The notes below the pieces were generated by a model. It was not told where the DNA came from. It ran no database searches and saw only the letters and a list, made by a program, of their open reading frames with translations. Both the position numbers and the translations under genes were made by a program. Positions 1 through 9,122 of a stretch of DNA of 64,000 bases are shown in pieces. Location: assembly GCA_017962665.1 (NCBI GenBank), contig JAGCUU010000023.1, forward strand, positions 1-64,000. The letters run 5' to 3'. The number at the start of each line of letters is the position of its first letter. Within the stretch, counting starts at the first letter, position 1. This DNA comes from Bacteroidales bacterium (GTDB lineage Bacteria > Bacteroidota > Bacteroidia > Bacteroidales > P3).

Positions 1-30
1 GCGTTGCTCTACCAACTGAGCTAAAGTGGC
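1..30 (-). tRNA. tRNA, 5' half only, probably tRNA-Thr
   Basis: The minus strand reads a 7-base acceptor arm (GCCACTT), TA, and a D arm with GCTC/GAGC and the AGTTGGTA loop, then leaves the window before the anticodon. The 5' end is at base 30. Identity as Thr is inferred only from resemblance of the acceptor and D arm to Bacteroidales tRNA-Thr; the anticodon is not visible. It is the last visible member of the tRNA operon that begins near 596. Confidence 0.6.
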
Positions 31-74
31 AGGCAATTCGAAGTGTAAAAGCAAAGGGGTTCTGGGAGTTTTGG

Positions 75-148
75 TCGGGGTGAGAAGACTCGAACTTCCG
101 GCCTCCACGTCCAGAACGTGGCGCGCTAGCCAACTGCGCTACACCCCG
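75..148 (-). tRNA. tRNA-Gln (anticodon CTG)
   Basis: Minus-strand cloverleaf with acceptor CGGGGTG paired to CACCCCG, D arm GCGC/GCGC, anticodon stem CCACG/CGTGG around the loop TTCTGGA (anticodon CTG, codon CAG), and a T arm containing GTTCGAGTC. The discriminator A is followed by genomic CC and A at 74-72, so CCA appears to be encoded. The body resembles the Bacteroidales tRNA-Pro scaffold, but the loop gives a Gln anticodon. Confidence 0.8.
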
Positions 149-156
149 AAGTGTGG

Positions 157-229
157 TGTCCTGGCAGGGATTCGAACCCTGGACCCATTGATTAAGAGTC
201 AATTGCTCTACCAGCTGAGCTACCAAGAC
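157..229 (-). tRNA. tRNA-Lys (anticodon CTT)
   Basis: Minus-strand cloverleaf with acceptor GTCTTGG paired to CCAGGAC (one G-T pair), D arm GCTC/GAGC, and anticodon stem ATTGA/TCAAT enclosing CTCTTAA, anticodon CTT for codon AAG. The T loop is GTTCGAATC. A CCA end is encoded at 156-154. Confidence 0.9.
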
Positions 230-289
230 ATTTGCACGTGTCCACGTACATTAAATATCTATTAAGATTTCAAATTACTCTCTTTTCAG

Positions 290-372
290 TACTCCGGGTG
301 GGACTTGAACCCACACGCCCTTGCGGGCAAGGGATTTTAAGTCCCTCGTGTCTACCATTCCACCACCAGAGC
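290..372 (-). tRNA. tRNA-Leu (anticodon TAA)
   Basis: An 83-base class II tRNA with a long variable arm (TTGCCCGCAA-type stem), as expected for Leu. The anticodon stem AGGGA/TCCCT encloses CTTAAAA, anticodon TAA, codon TTA. The acceptor is GCTCTGG paired to CCGGAGT with a G-T terminal pair. CCA is not encoded. Confidence 0.9.
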
Positions 373-398
373 ATCATAATGACTGGTCGGAGACCTGG

Positions 399-471
<73 letters not shown>

Positions 472-523
472 TAACTTTTCAAAGTCCTTTGTTTGTCATT
501 CCCTTTATCCAGGGAAATCGTGG

Positions 524-596
<73 letters not shown>

Positions 597-633
597 TAAC
601 TTTTCAACGATTTTTTTTCGTCAAAAGCGAGTG

Positions 634-641
634 CAAAAGTA
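634..641 (-). promoter_or_regulatory. -7 box of the tRNA operon promoter
   Basis: The minus strand reads TACTTTTG followed by C, a perfect match to the Bacteroidota -7 element TAnnTTTG. It ends 38 bases upstream of the first tRNA-Gly. No clear -33 TTTG is seen. Confidence 0.6.
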
Positions 642-670
642 CATACTTTTTTGAAACTGACAAAAAAAAA

Positions 671-3322
671 TTATTTTTTCTTCACTATTTTTTTTATCTC
701 ATTGAGCTTTAAAAGAGCTTCAATAGGCGTAAGTGTATCAATATCAATATCTATTAATTTATCCCTTATTTCCAGCAACGTCGGATCATCAAGTTGAATA
801 AAGCTAAGTTGAAATCCTGATTCGGGAGTGTTTTTTATCTCATTTTTTGCATTTTTCAGACTTTTTTTGTCGGTAATCCTTTCGCTCTTTGACTCCAACA
901 ATTCCAACATCGCATGTGCCCTTTTCAGTACCTGAGGAGGCATTCCCGCCATACGTGCGACATGGATTCCGAAACTATGCTCGCTGCCTCCCATTTCGAG
1001 TTTGCGGAGAAATATCACCTTGTTGCCGACCTCCTTGACCGATATATGATAATTCTGAATACGTTCATACTGGTCGGCCATATCTATAAGCTCATGGTAA
1101 TGCGTTGCAAACATCACCTTGGGACGTGCGTTCTTGTTCTCATGAAGGTACTCCGTTATTGCCCATGCTATAGATATTCCATCGTATGTACTCGTTCCGC
1201 GCCCAATCTCATCGAGCAGCACCAAACTCCTGTCACTCACATTGTTGAGAATGCTTGCCGTCTCGTTCATTTCCACCATGAACGTCGATTCTCCTGACGA
1301 GATATTATCAGACGCTCCGACACGGGTGAAAATTTTATCAACAACGCCAATAGTAGCCTGACGTGCAGGACAGTAACTACCTATTTGGGCAAGCAGGACA
1401 ATGAGTGCCGTCTGGCGCAACAGGGCCGACTTACCTGACATATTGGGACCGGTAATAATCACTATTTGCTGCGTATCCCTATCAAGATAAACATTATTTG
1501 CCACATATTTCTCCCCAAGAGGCAACTGTGTTTCAATGACAGGATGCCTGCCATCCTTGATATCGATAACATTGTCGTCACTCAATACCGGTCGGCAGTA
1601 CTCGTTGGCAAGAGCCACTGCTGCAAAACTTTGCAAACAGTCGAGCTGGGCAATCAGGTGGGCGTTGTACTGGATAGGCTGGACATATTCTGTAAGCGCC
1701 TGCAGCAATTGTTCATACAGCTGGCTCTCCAGCGCCTGTATACGCTCTTCCGCTCCAAGTATTTTTTCTTCGTATTCCTTAAGTTCAGGAGTGATGTAAC
1801 GTTCAGCGTTTGTGAGTGTCTGTCTGCGAATCCAATCTCCAGGGACTTTGTCTCGATGGGTGTTCGTCACCTCGAGATAATAGCCAAAGACGCTATTGAA
1901 TCCAACTTTCAACGACGGTATTCCTGTCAGTTCACTTTCTCTACGCTGCAGGTTCATCAGATAATCCTTGCCGCTTCCAGCCATGGAGCGCAGTTCGTCG
2001 AGTTCGGCATTGACGCCCTCTGCAATTACTCCTCCTTTATCGACCTTCACCGGTGCCTCTTCGCAGATCTCACTGTCAATTTTGTCATAAATGACACGAC
2101 AGCTGTTCAATTGGTCGCTGTAGCGTTGGAGTGAAGCGTCATCAATACTGTTACATAGTTTTTTTACAATGTCAATTTCACCCAACGAACGCTTCAGCTG
2201 GAGCAGCTCACGTGGATTGATACGTCCCACGGCCACCTTAGATATCAGTCGTTCCAAGTCTCCGATACCGCGAACGTGTTGTCTTAGAGCATTGGAGAAA
2301 TCTCCATTTAGCACAAGACGGTCCACAACGGACAGCCTTTGCTCAATGATGGATATATCCTTTACCGGCATCACCACCCAACGACGCAACAACCTGGATC
2401 CCATCGGGGTAAGTGTCTGGTCAATAACATCTATAAGCGTCTTTGCATTCTCGTTGGGGGAATGTACCAATTCCAGATTGCGAATAGTGAACTTGTCGAG
2501 CCACACATACCTGTCCTCCTCGATACGGGTAAGCTTACATATATGCTGTGTGCGGTCGTGTTGCGTATCCTGAAGGTAATAGAGCGCCGCACCCGCAGCG
2601 ATCACACCTGCATCCAACTCGTCCACACCAAAGCCTTTAAGTGAGGTGGTACCAAACTGCTTCAACAAAAGCTCCTGTGCAAAGTCTGTGGTAAAAACCC
2701 AATCATCAAAGGTATTGGTGTAGTATTTTTCCGGAAATGTCTCCTGAAACCTATGCAACATTTTTCGTTGCAGAATAACCTCGGTAGGGTGGAAATTCTG
2801 AAGCAGTTTGTCGATATAACTAATATCGCCCTGTGCCACGAAAAACTCTCCCGTCGACACATCCAGAAAGCTGATACCATGTATTTTGTCGGCAATATGC
2901 AGTCCGCAGAGAAAATTATTCTCCTTCACTTCAAGCACCATGTCGTTGTATGACACGCCCGGAGTAACCAATTCGGTAATGCCACGTTTAACAAGCCCCT
3001 TGGTACTTTTGGGATCCTCCAGCTGTTCGCATATTGCGACCCTCTGCCCTGCCTTCACCAGTCGAGGAAGATACTGTTCCAAGGCATGATGCGGGAACCC
3101 TGCCAGTTCTGTATAACTGGAGTTGCCACTGGCCTTGCGTGTCAAAGTAATACCCAAGATACCAGAGCATTTTATAGCATCACTGCTAAAAGTCTCATAA
3201 AAATCCCCGACACGAAACAATAGCATTGCGTCAGGAAATTTCTTTTTCATTTCCGCATACTGACGCATCAAAGGAGTATCTTTCTCCACAATTTTCTCTT
3301 TATCTGCTTTTTTCGCTGCCAC
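671..3322 (-). CDS. mutS: DNA mismatch repair protein MutS
   Basis: Product of 883 residues, the usual MutS1 length. It recognises base mismatches and small loops and recruits MutL in cytoplasmic mismatch repair. The N-terminal mismatch domain carries the Phe-x-Glu wedge (FYE, residues 41-43) within RVGDFYETF. The connector, lever and clamp follow, and the C-terminal ATPase has the Walker A motif GPNMSGKS near residue 625 and LLDEIGRGT near 703. The start is GTG at 3322; a TATTTTTG promoter box lies 20 bases upstream, which supports it. The gene reads toward the tRNA operon, with about 75 bases between them. Confidence 0.97.
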   Translation of the reverse strand: MAAKKADKEKIVEKDTPLMRQYAEMKKKFPDAMLLFRVGDFYETFSSDAIKCSGILGITLTRKASGNSSYTELAGFPHHALEQYLPRLVKAGQRVAICEQLEDPKSTKGLVKRGITELVTPGVSYNDMVLEVKENNFLCGLHIADKIHGISFLDVSTGEFFVAQGDISYIDKLLQNFHPTEVILQRKMLHRFQETFPEKYYTNTFDDWVFTTDFAQELLLKQFGTTSLKGFGVDELDAGVIAAGAALYYLQDTQHDRTQHICKLTRIEEDRYVWLDKFTIRNLELVHSPNENAKTLIDVIDQTLTPMGSRLLRRWVVMPVKDISIIEQRLSVVDRLVLNGDFSNALRQHVRGIGDLERLISKVAVGRINPRELLQLKRSLGEIDIVKKLCNSIDDASLQRYSDQLNSCRVIYDKIDSEICEEAPVKVDKGGVIAEGVNAELDELRSMAGSGKDYLMNLQRRESELTGIPSLKVGFNSVFGYYLEVTNTHRDKVPGDWIRRQTLTNAERYITPELKEYEEKILGAEERIQALESQLYEQLLQALTEYVQPIQYNAHLIAQLDCLQSFAAVALANEYCRPVLSDDNVIDIKDGRHPVIETQLPLGEKYVANNVYLDRDTQQIVIITGPNMSGKSALLRQTALIVLLAQIGSYCPARQATIGVVDKIFTRVGASDNISSGESTFMVEMNETASILNNVSDRSLVLLDEIGRGTSTYDGISIAWAITEYLHENKNARPKVMFATHYHELIDMADQYERIQNYHISVKEVGNKVIFLRKLEMGGSEHSFGIHVARMAGMPPQVLKRAHAMLELLESKSERITDKKSLKNAKNEIKNTPESGFQLSFIQLDDPTLLEIRDKLIDIDIDTLTPIEALLKLNEIKKIVKKK

Positions 3323-3342
3323 TGCTTTTTTATTTTAGATTA

Positions 3343-3350
3343 CAAAAATA
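3343..3350 (-). promoter_or_regulatory. -7 box upstream of mutS
   Basis: TATTTTTG on the minus strand fits TAnnTTTG and sits 20 bases upstream of the mutS GTG codon. A -33 element is not evident. Confidence 0.5.
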
Positions 3351-3457
3351 CAAAAACCATACACCCCCATAGATATGCACAAAAAAAATAGATTACACAT
3401 TTTTATGTAATCTATTAATCTATCTATTATTACAAGTTAGTAACTTATGTTATAAGT

Positions 3458-3518
3458 GAAGGTTAAGGAGAGAAGTTAAGGGGAGTTAGGGGAAGTTAAG
3501 GGGAGTTAGGGGACAAAT
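3458..3518 (+). repeat. Dispersed intergenic repeat, partial copy (5' half)
   Basis: This stretch has the AGAGAGAAGTTA-like start and the runs of GGGAGTTA and GGGGAGTTA that end in GGGGACAAAT, as in the full copy at 4982. The second half (GCGCG hairpin and TTCCCATTTTGT end) is absent, and the element stops at the TGA stop codon of the gene at 3518. Confidence 0.75.
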
Positions 3519-4252
3519 CATACCGTACTTTGACTATACACCTTGCCACGGATCGTAAGAAGAGCCAAGCCTGATGACAGAGCACAAATCAAGTTGAAAT
3601 TAGCCACATATCGGGCAACTTTTTCGAGAGGTTTTCTGTCCTTTTCTTCGACGACACCGTGACCAAGAAGCCACTGGCAGCTTTTTTCGGAAGCATCCTT
3701 ATCTATGTGTCTCATCAACAACGCCACAAAGACAGTCATCAAATAAAGGAAAAGCAACAGACAGAGTGCAAATACTTGATAGAAAGCCGTTAAAATAAAG
3801 CAGGCATAAATTACAAGTGGGAAAATACGGATCCATATTTCCATGAAAGGGGCTATCCAAAGGTAAAAATCAATCAACCCCACTGCCCGCTCCCTCTGGA
3901 TTACATGATAAGCCAAAGTGGCGCTGCGCATAATATCGTAATAATCCGTGGAATAATAGGCAAATGTTGACATTACGACTTTATTCTTGCGCGGATTGAA
4001 ATAATAGCGTGACACTGTACTGTCCTTAAGCTCGACAGAGACTTTCTTGGCATCAATTTCAGAAAGTATAGACTCAAAAACTTCCTTTCCTGTTTTAAGA
4101 TTGGATGTACGCAAATCACGGTACACCTCCTTTTTACGAAGGAACAACTCCCTGCCCCACGCAACTATATACAAAAGCGTGAAGAATACAGCAATAACGA
4201 TACAAGCAATATTGAAATTACTGACAGCAAGGAGAACGATACCTGTGAACAT
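3518..4252 (-). CDS. Membrane protein, degenerate paralogue of the YugP-type metallopeptidase
   Basis: About 244 residues with an N-terminal membrane helix and a central block of hydrophobic segments (about 140-180). It aligns along most of its length with the zinc peptidase encoded immediately upstream. Shared landmarks include the NP..K..V..S..Y stretch, the block before the active site, and DAS....QWL near the end. Where the peptidase has HECGH, this protein has His116-Val-Ile-Gln-Arg120, so the catalytic Glu and second His are lost. The putative third ligand Glu is replaced by Asp. It is therefore unlikely to be a zinc peptidase. ATG at 4252 is preferred; a TTG at 4261 overlaps the upstream stop codon. 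Translational coupling suggests that the two proteins act together. Function unknown. Confidence 0.75.
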   Translation of the reverse strand: MFTGIVLLAVSNFNIACIVIAVFFTLLYIVAWGRELFLRKKEVYRDLRTSNLKTGKEVFESILSEIDAKKVSVELKDSTVSRYYFNPRKNKVVMSTFAYYSTDYYDIMRSATLAYHVIQRERAVGLIDFYLWIAPFMEIWIRIFPLVIYACFILTAFYQVFALCLLLFLYLMTVFVALLMRHIDKDASEKSCQWLLGHGVVEEKDRKPLEKVARYVANFNLICALSSGLALLTIRGKVYSQSTV

Positions 4253-4257
4253 AATCG

Positions 4258-4944
4258 TCAATTTCTGTTTTCAAGATATATCATCAGATAGTACAGCAAT
4301 GTGGCAAGCGAAGTCAATGCGCTGACAACGTATGTATATGCAGCCGAACGCAAAGCGCTCTCGGCATAGCTGTGAGTGTCTGGAGAGGTAATATTATGGG
4401 TGTTAAGCCACACAAGCGCGCGGCGAGAGGCATTAATCTCAACAGGCAGAGTAACGAAAGAGAATAGCGTTGTGACAGCAAAAAGGATAATGCCTGCCAA
4501 CAGCAATGCGGGGAACTTCTGAACCATCAATATCCCAATGAAAAGAATCCAAGGAGTGAATCTACTTGAAATATTCACTGCAGGGACCAATTTGGATCGG
4601 AGGCCGAGCCAATAATAGGCAGTGGCATGCTGAACGGCATGGCCGCATTCATGGGCAGCGACAGCTGCGGCGGCGACACTTTTGCCATGATAGACTTCTC
4701 GACTCAAGTTAAGAGTTTTGTTTACAGGATTATAATGATCTGTGAGAGTTCCATTAACCTCTTGGATAGTAACGTCACGGATATCATTGTCGCGAAGCAT
4801 CTGCTCAGCGACATCCCGTCCCGTCATACCATAGTTCATGGGAATCTTCGAGTACTTTTTAAATTTGGATTTCACACGGCTGCTTGCAATCAGACTCAGG
4901 ACAAAGAGTACGCCAAAGATAATCCAGATAATCGGAATATTCAT
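4258..4944 (-). CDS. Zinc metallopeptidase, YugP family (Zn_peptidase_2)
   Basis: A 228-residue membrane protein. It has an N-terminal helix (4-20), a soluble segment, the zinc motif HECGHAVQH (98-106) that follows an alanine-rich helix, two hydrophobic segments (about 128-165), a conserved Glu at 169 as possible third ligand, and a C-terminal helix. This is the layout of the YugP family of neutral zinc metallopeptidases, whose substrates are largely unknown. The gene overlaps the degenerate paralogue downstream by TTGA or abuts it. A repeat element and then the B12 riboswitch lie upstream in the divergent direction. Confidence 0.88.
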   Translation of the reverse strand: MNIPIIWIIFGVLFVLSLIASSRVKSKFKKYSKIPMNYGMTGRDVAEQMLRDNDIRDVTIQEVNGTLTDHYNPVNKTLNLSREVYHGKSVAAAAVAAHECGHAVQHATAYYWLGLRSKLVPAVNISSRFTPWILFIGILMVQKFPALLLAGIILFAVTTLFSFVTLPVEINASRRALVWLNTHNITSPDTHSYAESALRSAAYTYVVSALTSLATLLYYLMIYLENRN

Positions 4945-4981
4945 AACTCAAATATATAAGGTTAAAAAGATTATTTAGTTC

Positions 4982-5131
4982 AAGGTTTTTAAGAGAGAAG
5001 TTAAAGGGAGTTAGTGGGAGTTAAGGGGAGTTAGGGGACAAATGTTATTGACAGTCAAAATGTATTGTCTTTAACTTCCAGCGCGAATCGCGATAACTTC
5101 TATTAACTTCTTTGACTTCCCATTTTGTAAA
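4982..5131 (+). repeat. Dispersed intergenic repeat, full copy A
   Basis: About 150 bp. It starts AAGGTTTTTAAGAGAGAAGTT, continues with repeated GGGAGTTA units to GGGGACAAATG, then has a spacer, the TTCCAGCGCGA hairpin core and the AACTTCTTTGACTTCCCATT end. The halves are roughly complementary (AAGTTAAAGGGAG against AACTTCTTTGACTTCCC). Full copies also occur at 8989-9113 (inverted) and 28912-29040. Confidence 0.85.
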
Positions 5132-5230
5132 GATCAAAAACTTCTTCTTATTGATACTCAATAAAATATTTTATCACATCGTTACAGCATTATTATTTAC
5201 AATGCAAAAAACGACACGAGATAAAAAATA

Positions 5231-5263
5231 TTGTGCCATTTTCGAAGATTTTGTTTATTTTTG
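5231..5263 (+). promoter_or_regulatory. Promoter of the B12 uptake operon
   Basis: TATTTTTG at 5256-5263 matches the Bacteroidota -7 element, with a TTG at 5231-5233 in the -33 region. The implied transcript starts just before the riboswitch P1 strand at 5269. Confidence 0.6.
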
Positions 5264-5268
5264 CAAAC

Positions 5269-5502
5269 GGTTTGGTCACCAAAAAACTGTTATTTGTTGC
5301 CATTTCAAATTACAACTCAGTTTGTTAGGTGTCAAAAGGGAACAATGTGAAATTCATTGACAGTCCCGCTGCTGTAAGTTCAACAGGATTCCATGACCGG
5401 TTATCCGCACACAAAGGCAGTCCACAAAAAGCCACTGTCCTCCGCCATAGGAGGATGGGAAGGCACGGGCAGCCCGAACGTAGTCAGAAGACCTGCCAAA
5501 CC
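5269..5502 (+). ncRNA. Cobalamin riboswitch (adenosylcobalamin element)
   Basis: The B12 box AGTCAGAAGACCTGCC (5482-5497) is intact. Further conserved blocks are AGGTGTCAAAAGGGAA, CAGTCCCGCTGCTGTAAG, GCCACTG and GGGAAGGC. A closing P1 helix can be drawn between GGTTTGG (5269-5275) and CCAAACC (5496-5502). It lies in the leader of a BtuB-type receptor gene, the classical target, and should lower expression when cobalamin is plentiful. A further hairpin at 5521-5541 (AGGTG/CACCT and AAGGA/TCCTT), 28 bases before the ATG, may be part of the expression platform. Confidence 0.95.
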
Positions 5503-5568
5503 AAGAAAAAAACAATTATCAGGTGCAAGGATTCCTTCACCTTTGCTCTCGAGGAAAGGGCGGTAATT

Positions 5569-7614
5569 ATGAAAAACAACAGTGCCGGCAACATATTAAC
5601 ATTACTATTGTTTTCATGCTTCTTGTGTGGGAGCATGCATATTTCTGTTTATGCACAGGATACCACCAGTCGCAGACAGGCCCTGTCTCCCGTCGTTGTC
5701 AGCGGTGACAAAAGGCCGTCACCAACCTTGTCTCAAACGCCGGTACAGGTCACCGACAGCAAAAAGATAGAACGCAGCGGAGCCCTGCTTCTCAGCGATG
5801 CGCTCAAACAGATGGCTGGTGTAACATTGCGAGACTACGGTGGTATTGGCGGGATGAAGACTGTGTCTGCCAGAGGGTTGGGAAGCCAATTCAGCACGCT
5901 GACCATTGACGGTGTTGCCGTAAACGACTGCCAGAATGGGCAAGTGGACATGGGACGATACCTTTTAGCGGGAAGCTCATTCGTCAGTCTCAGCAACGGG
6001 CAACAGGACGACATGATGCTTTCGGCAAGGGCAACAGCCGCCGGCAACGTGATTAATATGACAACCCGGGAGCCACGCTTTATGCCGGGCGAGCGGTTCC
6101 ATCTCCGCCTCGGCATGGAGGGAGGCAGCTTCGGACTAATCTCCCCCACCCTGTTTTGGGAACAAAAGCTTGGCAAGCGCCTTTCAATGAGCTTCATGGG
6201 CAACTGGCTTCAAAGCAACGGAGACTATCCATTCACTCTTTATTACACAACATCCCACAGCGACAGCAGCTCTGTGGAACATCGAGAACATTCAGCAATG
6301 AAACTTGCCACAGGAGATCTCAATCTCTTCTACTATATTTCCCAAAGCCGTACACTCACAGCAAAACTACATTACGTGCAAGGCTATCACGAGCTACCCG
6401 GCCCTGTAGTCTACTATGCCGCCAAAGGATCTGAAGACACCAAAGAAAAGTTGTTTTTCTACCAAGTAAGATATCGTTCCGATTACAAGAAAACAAGCTT
6501 TCAAATAATTGGGAAATACCAATACACCCATGATTTGTACGAAGACTTCAATGCCTCTACCGTAAGCCGGTACCTTATGAACGAGTACAACCAACAGGAA
6601 GGTTATATTTCCGCAGCAGCAGTATGGAAACCCATCAAAGGACTCAGCGCCAGTTTGGCATCCGATGCAGCACTCAATGAGCTAGAGAGCAGCCTCAGCA
6701 AGAACAGCGAGGTCAAACGCGTAACATCGCTAACCACGATGGCAATACAATACCGCCACGAGCGCTACGAAATAAAGGGCAACCTGCTGGGCACAGTTGT
6801 CAGAGAGAACACCTGCGACAACCCGAAGACAATCAAATACAACAAGCTGTCGCCATATATTGGAATTTCAATAAAACCATTGCCCACGAAAAACATGCGG
6901 TTACGCTATTTCTTCAAGGAGACTTATCGCATACCGAACTTTAACGAGATGTACTATTTCGTAATGCCACTCGACTCGCTCCTTCCCGAATGCGCCACAC
7001 AGCATAACATAGGAATCACCCTTCCCCTCACTGAACGCATCAGTAAAGACTCTCTTTGGAGGAGGTACTACACACTCACTGCTGACGCATATCACAACAG
7101 CGTCAAAGACAAAATAATTGCCGTTCCGAGACAGAATATGTTCATCTGGTCGACAATGAACTTGGGACTTGTAAAAATATTGGGTCTGGATGTCAGCGGA
7201 AGCCTTGACTGGCATTGGCAAAAGTTCGAGCTGAATGCAACCGCCACTTACAGCTATCAAAAAGCGCAGGATTACACAAATCCAGAAAACCCGAAGACAT
7301 ACAAACACCAGATTCCCTACACACCACGTCATAGCGGAGGCACGACCCTATATCTCAAAAACCCATGGATAAATATAGGATACAACTGTATGATTGTTGG
7401 CAAACGCTATAGCCAACGGCAAAACAACGAAAAGAGCCTCATGCCTGCGTATACCGACCACGGAGTCACTATTGACCGCAAAATAGAGTTAAAAATAGGT
7501 ACGCTTATGCTACAAGCACAAGTACAGAACCTCTTCGACGTGCAATACGAGGTCGTCCGTTCCTACCCCTTGATGGGGCGCAACTATAGATTCAAAGTCG
7601 TTTATTCATTTTAG
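5569..7614 (+). CDS. btuB: TonB-dependent outer membrane receptor for cobalamin, BtuB family
   Basis: Predicted to import cobalamin across the outer membrane with TonB energy. The 681-residue protein has a signal peptide ending near SVYAQ (about residue 29), a mature N-terminus with a possible TonB box (LSPVVVSG), a plug domain (about 45-160, including SARGLGSQFSTLTIDGV), a 22-strand-type beta barrel and a C-terminal Phe (VVYSF). The reading frame stays open upstream to 5329, but that part is the riboswitch; ATG at 5569 directly precedes a good signal peptide and is the right start. The substrate call rests on the riboswitch and the adjacent btuG-like gene. Confidence 0.93.
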   Translation: MKNNSAGNILTLLLFSCFLCGSMHISVYAQDTTSRRQALSPVVVSGDKRPSPTLSQTPVQVTDSKKIERSGALLLSDALKQMAGVTLRDYGGIGGMKTVSARGLGSQFSTLTIDGVAVNDCQNGQVDMGRYLLAGSSFVSLSNGQQDDMMLSARATAAGNVINMTTREPRFMPGERFHLRLGMEGGSFGLISPTLFWEQKLGKRLSMSFMGNWLQSNGDYPFTLYYTTSHSDSSSVEHREHSAMKLATGDLNLFYYISQSRTLTAKLHYVQGYHELPGPVVYYAAKGSEDTKEKLFFYQVRYRSDYKKTSFQIIGKYQYTHDLYEDFNASTVSRYLMNEYNQQEGYISAAAVWKPIKGLSASLASDAALNELESSLSKNSEVKRVTSLTTMAIQYRHERYEIKGNLLGTVVRENTCDNPKTIKYNKLSPYIGISIKPLPTKNMRLRYFFKETYRIPNFNEMYYFVMPLDSLLPECATQHNIGITLPLTERISKDSLWRRYYTLTADAYHNSVKDKIIAVPRQNMFIWSTMNLGLVKILGLDVSGSLDWHWQKFELNATATYSYQKAQDYTNPENPKTYKHQIPYTPRHSGGTTLYLKNPWINIGYNCMIVGKRYSQRQNNEKSLMPAYTDHGVTIDRKIELKIGTLMLQAQVQNLFDVQYEVVRSYPLMGRNYRFKVVYSF

Positions 7615-7742
7615 AACATTGTAAAGGTTATAGCTTAAAGATTTATAGACAAAGACTTATTATAATTCATTCATTAGAATCAAAAACATAATTCATCACC
7701 TTCTTACAACTTATTAATTTATCATTACTTAAAACATAAGAC

Positions 7743-8843
7743 ATGAAAAAAGTTTTTACAAACATTCTTACAATGATGATGGTTCTCTCCGTCGGCACCA
7801 TGTTCATTTCATGCGAAGATGAACCCGAGCCACAGAGACCTGACACACCGGGCGAAGAGGGACACTGGACTGCAGGAACAAAGCCATACAGCATCAATGT
7901 AAACCCCTACAACGGCGACATTATTGTAAACTCCGACGGAGATTATACCGCAACAGGCGACTGCTTTATCTTCACCAACGATTTGAAAGTACGTCTGGGC
8001 GCCACAGAACTCGGAATGTTGCCATCAAAGTCCGTAGCCCTTGATGCTGACCATTTGCTTGTTCTCAACGAAGGCAATTGGGGCAGCAACAATGCGGACA
8101 TCTCATATGTCGACATAACGAGAGGTACAGCCGAAAACGACTGGTTTGCCAGCAACAACAGCCGTGGACTTGGCGACGTGGGTCAGGATCTTTTGATATA
8201 TGGAAGTAAAGCATACGCTACAGCATCGTTTTCCAACAGCATTGAGGCAATAAACCTCTCCAACGGCAAGTCGACACGCATCTCCACAACCGAAGCCAAC
8301 GTCTCAACGCCAAGATACATTGCAGCAGAAGGATCAAACATTTATGTGTCGTGCTATTCACCGGCATCAGTAATACGTATAGACACCGGCAGCAAGAGCA
8401 TCACCGGTCGCTGCGAACTTGGTAGTTTTAACCCTGAAGGTATATGCTCACTTAACGGCAAACTCTATGTGGCAAGCAGCAATATCTCAGACGAAAACTA
8501 CAACTACAGCTATGACAACAAGGTTTATGTTGTCGATATTGCCAGTTTCACACTTGTCGACAGCATTATTGTTGGCCGCAACCCGGCAAAAGTCAAAGCA
8601 CTTGACGGAAACCATATTGTTGTAAACTGCATTGGGGACTATGCCAGCACAGCCGCATGCACATACATTGTTGATGCTACAACAAAAAACGCCACCGCCC
8701 TGAACGTCGCCTTCTACAATTTCGACGTTTACAACGGTGACATCTACGGATATACCGACCCATACAGCGCACTGAAGTTTTATAAAGTAAACGGAAGCAC
8801 TCTTTCCTGCCAAGAGATACTTACTCCCTCAAATAAACAATAA
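7743..8843 (+). CDS. btuG: BtuG-like surface lipoprotein, YncE-type beta-propeller
   Basis: A 366-residue lipoprotein with lipobox FISC (Cys24) followed by acidic residues (EDE), the kind of signal that sends Bacteroidota lipoproteins to the cell surface. The mature part is a seven-blade-type propeller with recurring strands such as VLNEGN, YVDI, AYATASFSNSIEAINL, IYVSCYSPASVIRIDT and LYVASSN. In Bacteroides, BtuG proteins of this fold sit on BtuB and capture cobalamin with very high affinity (established for the family). The gene follows btuB by 128 bases and precedes a terminator, so it is likely under the same riboswitch. The exact symbol is inferred from fold and context. Confidence 0.85.
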   Translation: MKKVFTNILTMMMVLSVGTMFISCEDEPEPQRPDTPGEEGHWTAGTKPYSINVNPYNGDIIVNSDGDYTATGDCFIFTNDLKVRLGATELGMLPSKSVALDADHLLVLNEGNWGSNNADISYVDITRGTAENDWFASNNSRGLGDVGQDLLIYGSKAYATASFSNSIEAINLSNGKSTRISTTEANVSTPRYIAAEGSNIYVSCYSPASVIRIDTGSKSITGRCELGSFNPEGICSLNGKLYVASSNISDENYNYSYDNKVYVVDIASFTLVDSIIVGRNPAKVKALDGNHIVVNCIGDYASTAACTYIVDATTKNATALNVAFYNFDVYNGDIYGYTDPYSALKFYKVNGSTLSCQEILTPSNKQ

Positions 8844-8875
8844 GAATTCACTCATTATCTGTATTTTTATATCCG

Positions 8876-8907
8876 AAAGGGCCGCCACTGTCGTGACGAC
8901 CCTTTTT
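8876..8907 (+). terminator. Rho-independent terminator after btuG
   Basis: AAAGGG pairs with CCCTTT, with inner CG/CG and CAC/GTG pairs separated by two C-A mismatches, around a TGTC loop, followed by T5. It lies 33 bases after the btuG stop codon. Confidence 0.8.
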
Positions 8908-8988
8908 GTACTCCCAAACACAGGCCAGCGGCCTGTGCTCCTGCTGCCAATACGCGAGCTTGATGAACAGACATAGAACCTTGAACTG

Positions 8989-9113
8989 ACAAAATGGGAA
9001 GTCAAAGAAGTTATGAGAAGTTATCGCGCTTCGCGCTGGAAATTAAAGTTAATACATTTGCATTTGTCCCTTAACTCCCACTAACTCCCATTAACTTCTC
9101 TCTTAAAAACCTT
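8989..9113 (-). repeat. Dispersed intergenic repeat, full copy B (inverted)
   Basis: Its reverse complement matches copy A from AAGGTTTTTAAGAGAGAAGTT through the GGGAGTTA units, ACAAATG, the CCAGCGCGAAGCGCG hairpin and the final TTCCCATTTTGT. It sits between the convergent ends of btuG and the PHP gene and stops ten bases short of the PHP stop codon. Confidence 0.85.
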
Positions 9114-9122
9114 TACCCTTTA

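Noticed and set aside
1466..2134. 222-codon frame on the plus strand
   Set aside because: Antisense shadow of mutS.
5329..5568. Upstream extension of the btuB frame by 80 codons
   Set aside because: This stretch is the cobalamin riboswitch, and a good signal peptide starts at ATG 5569.
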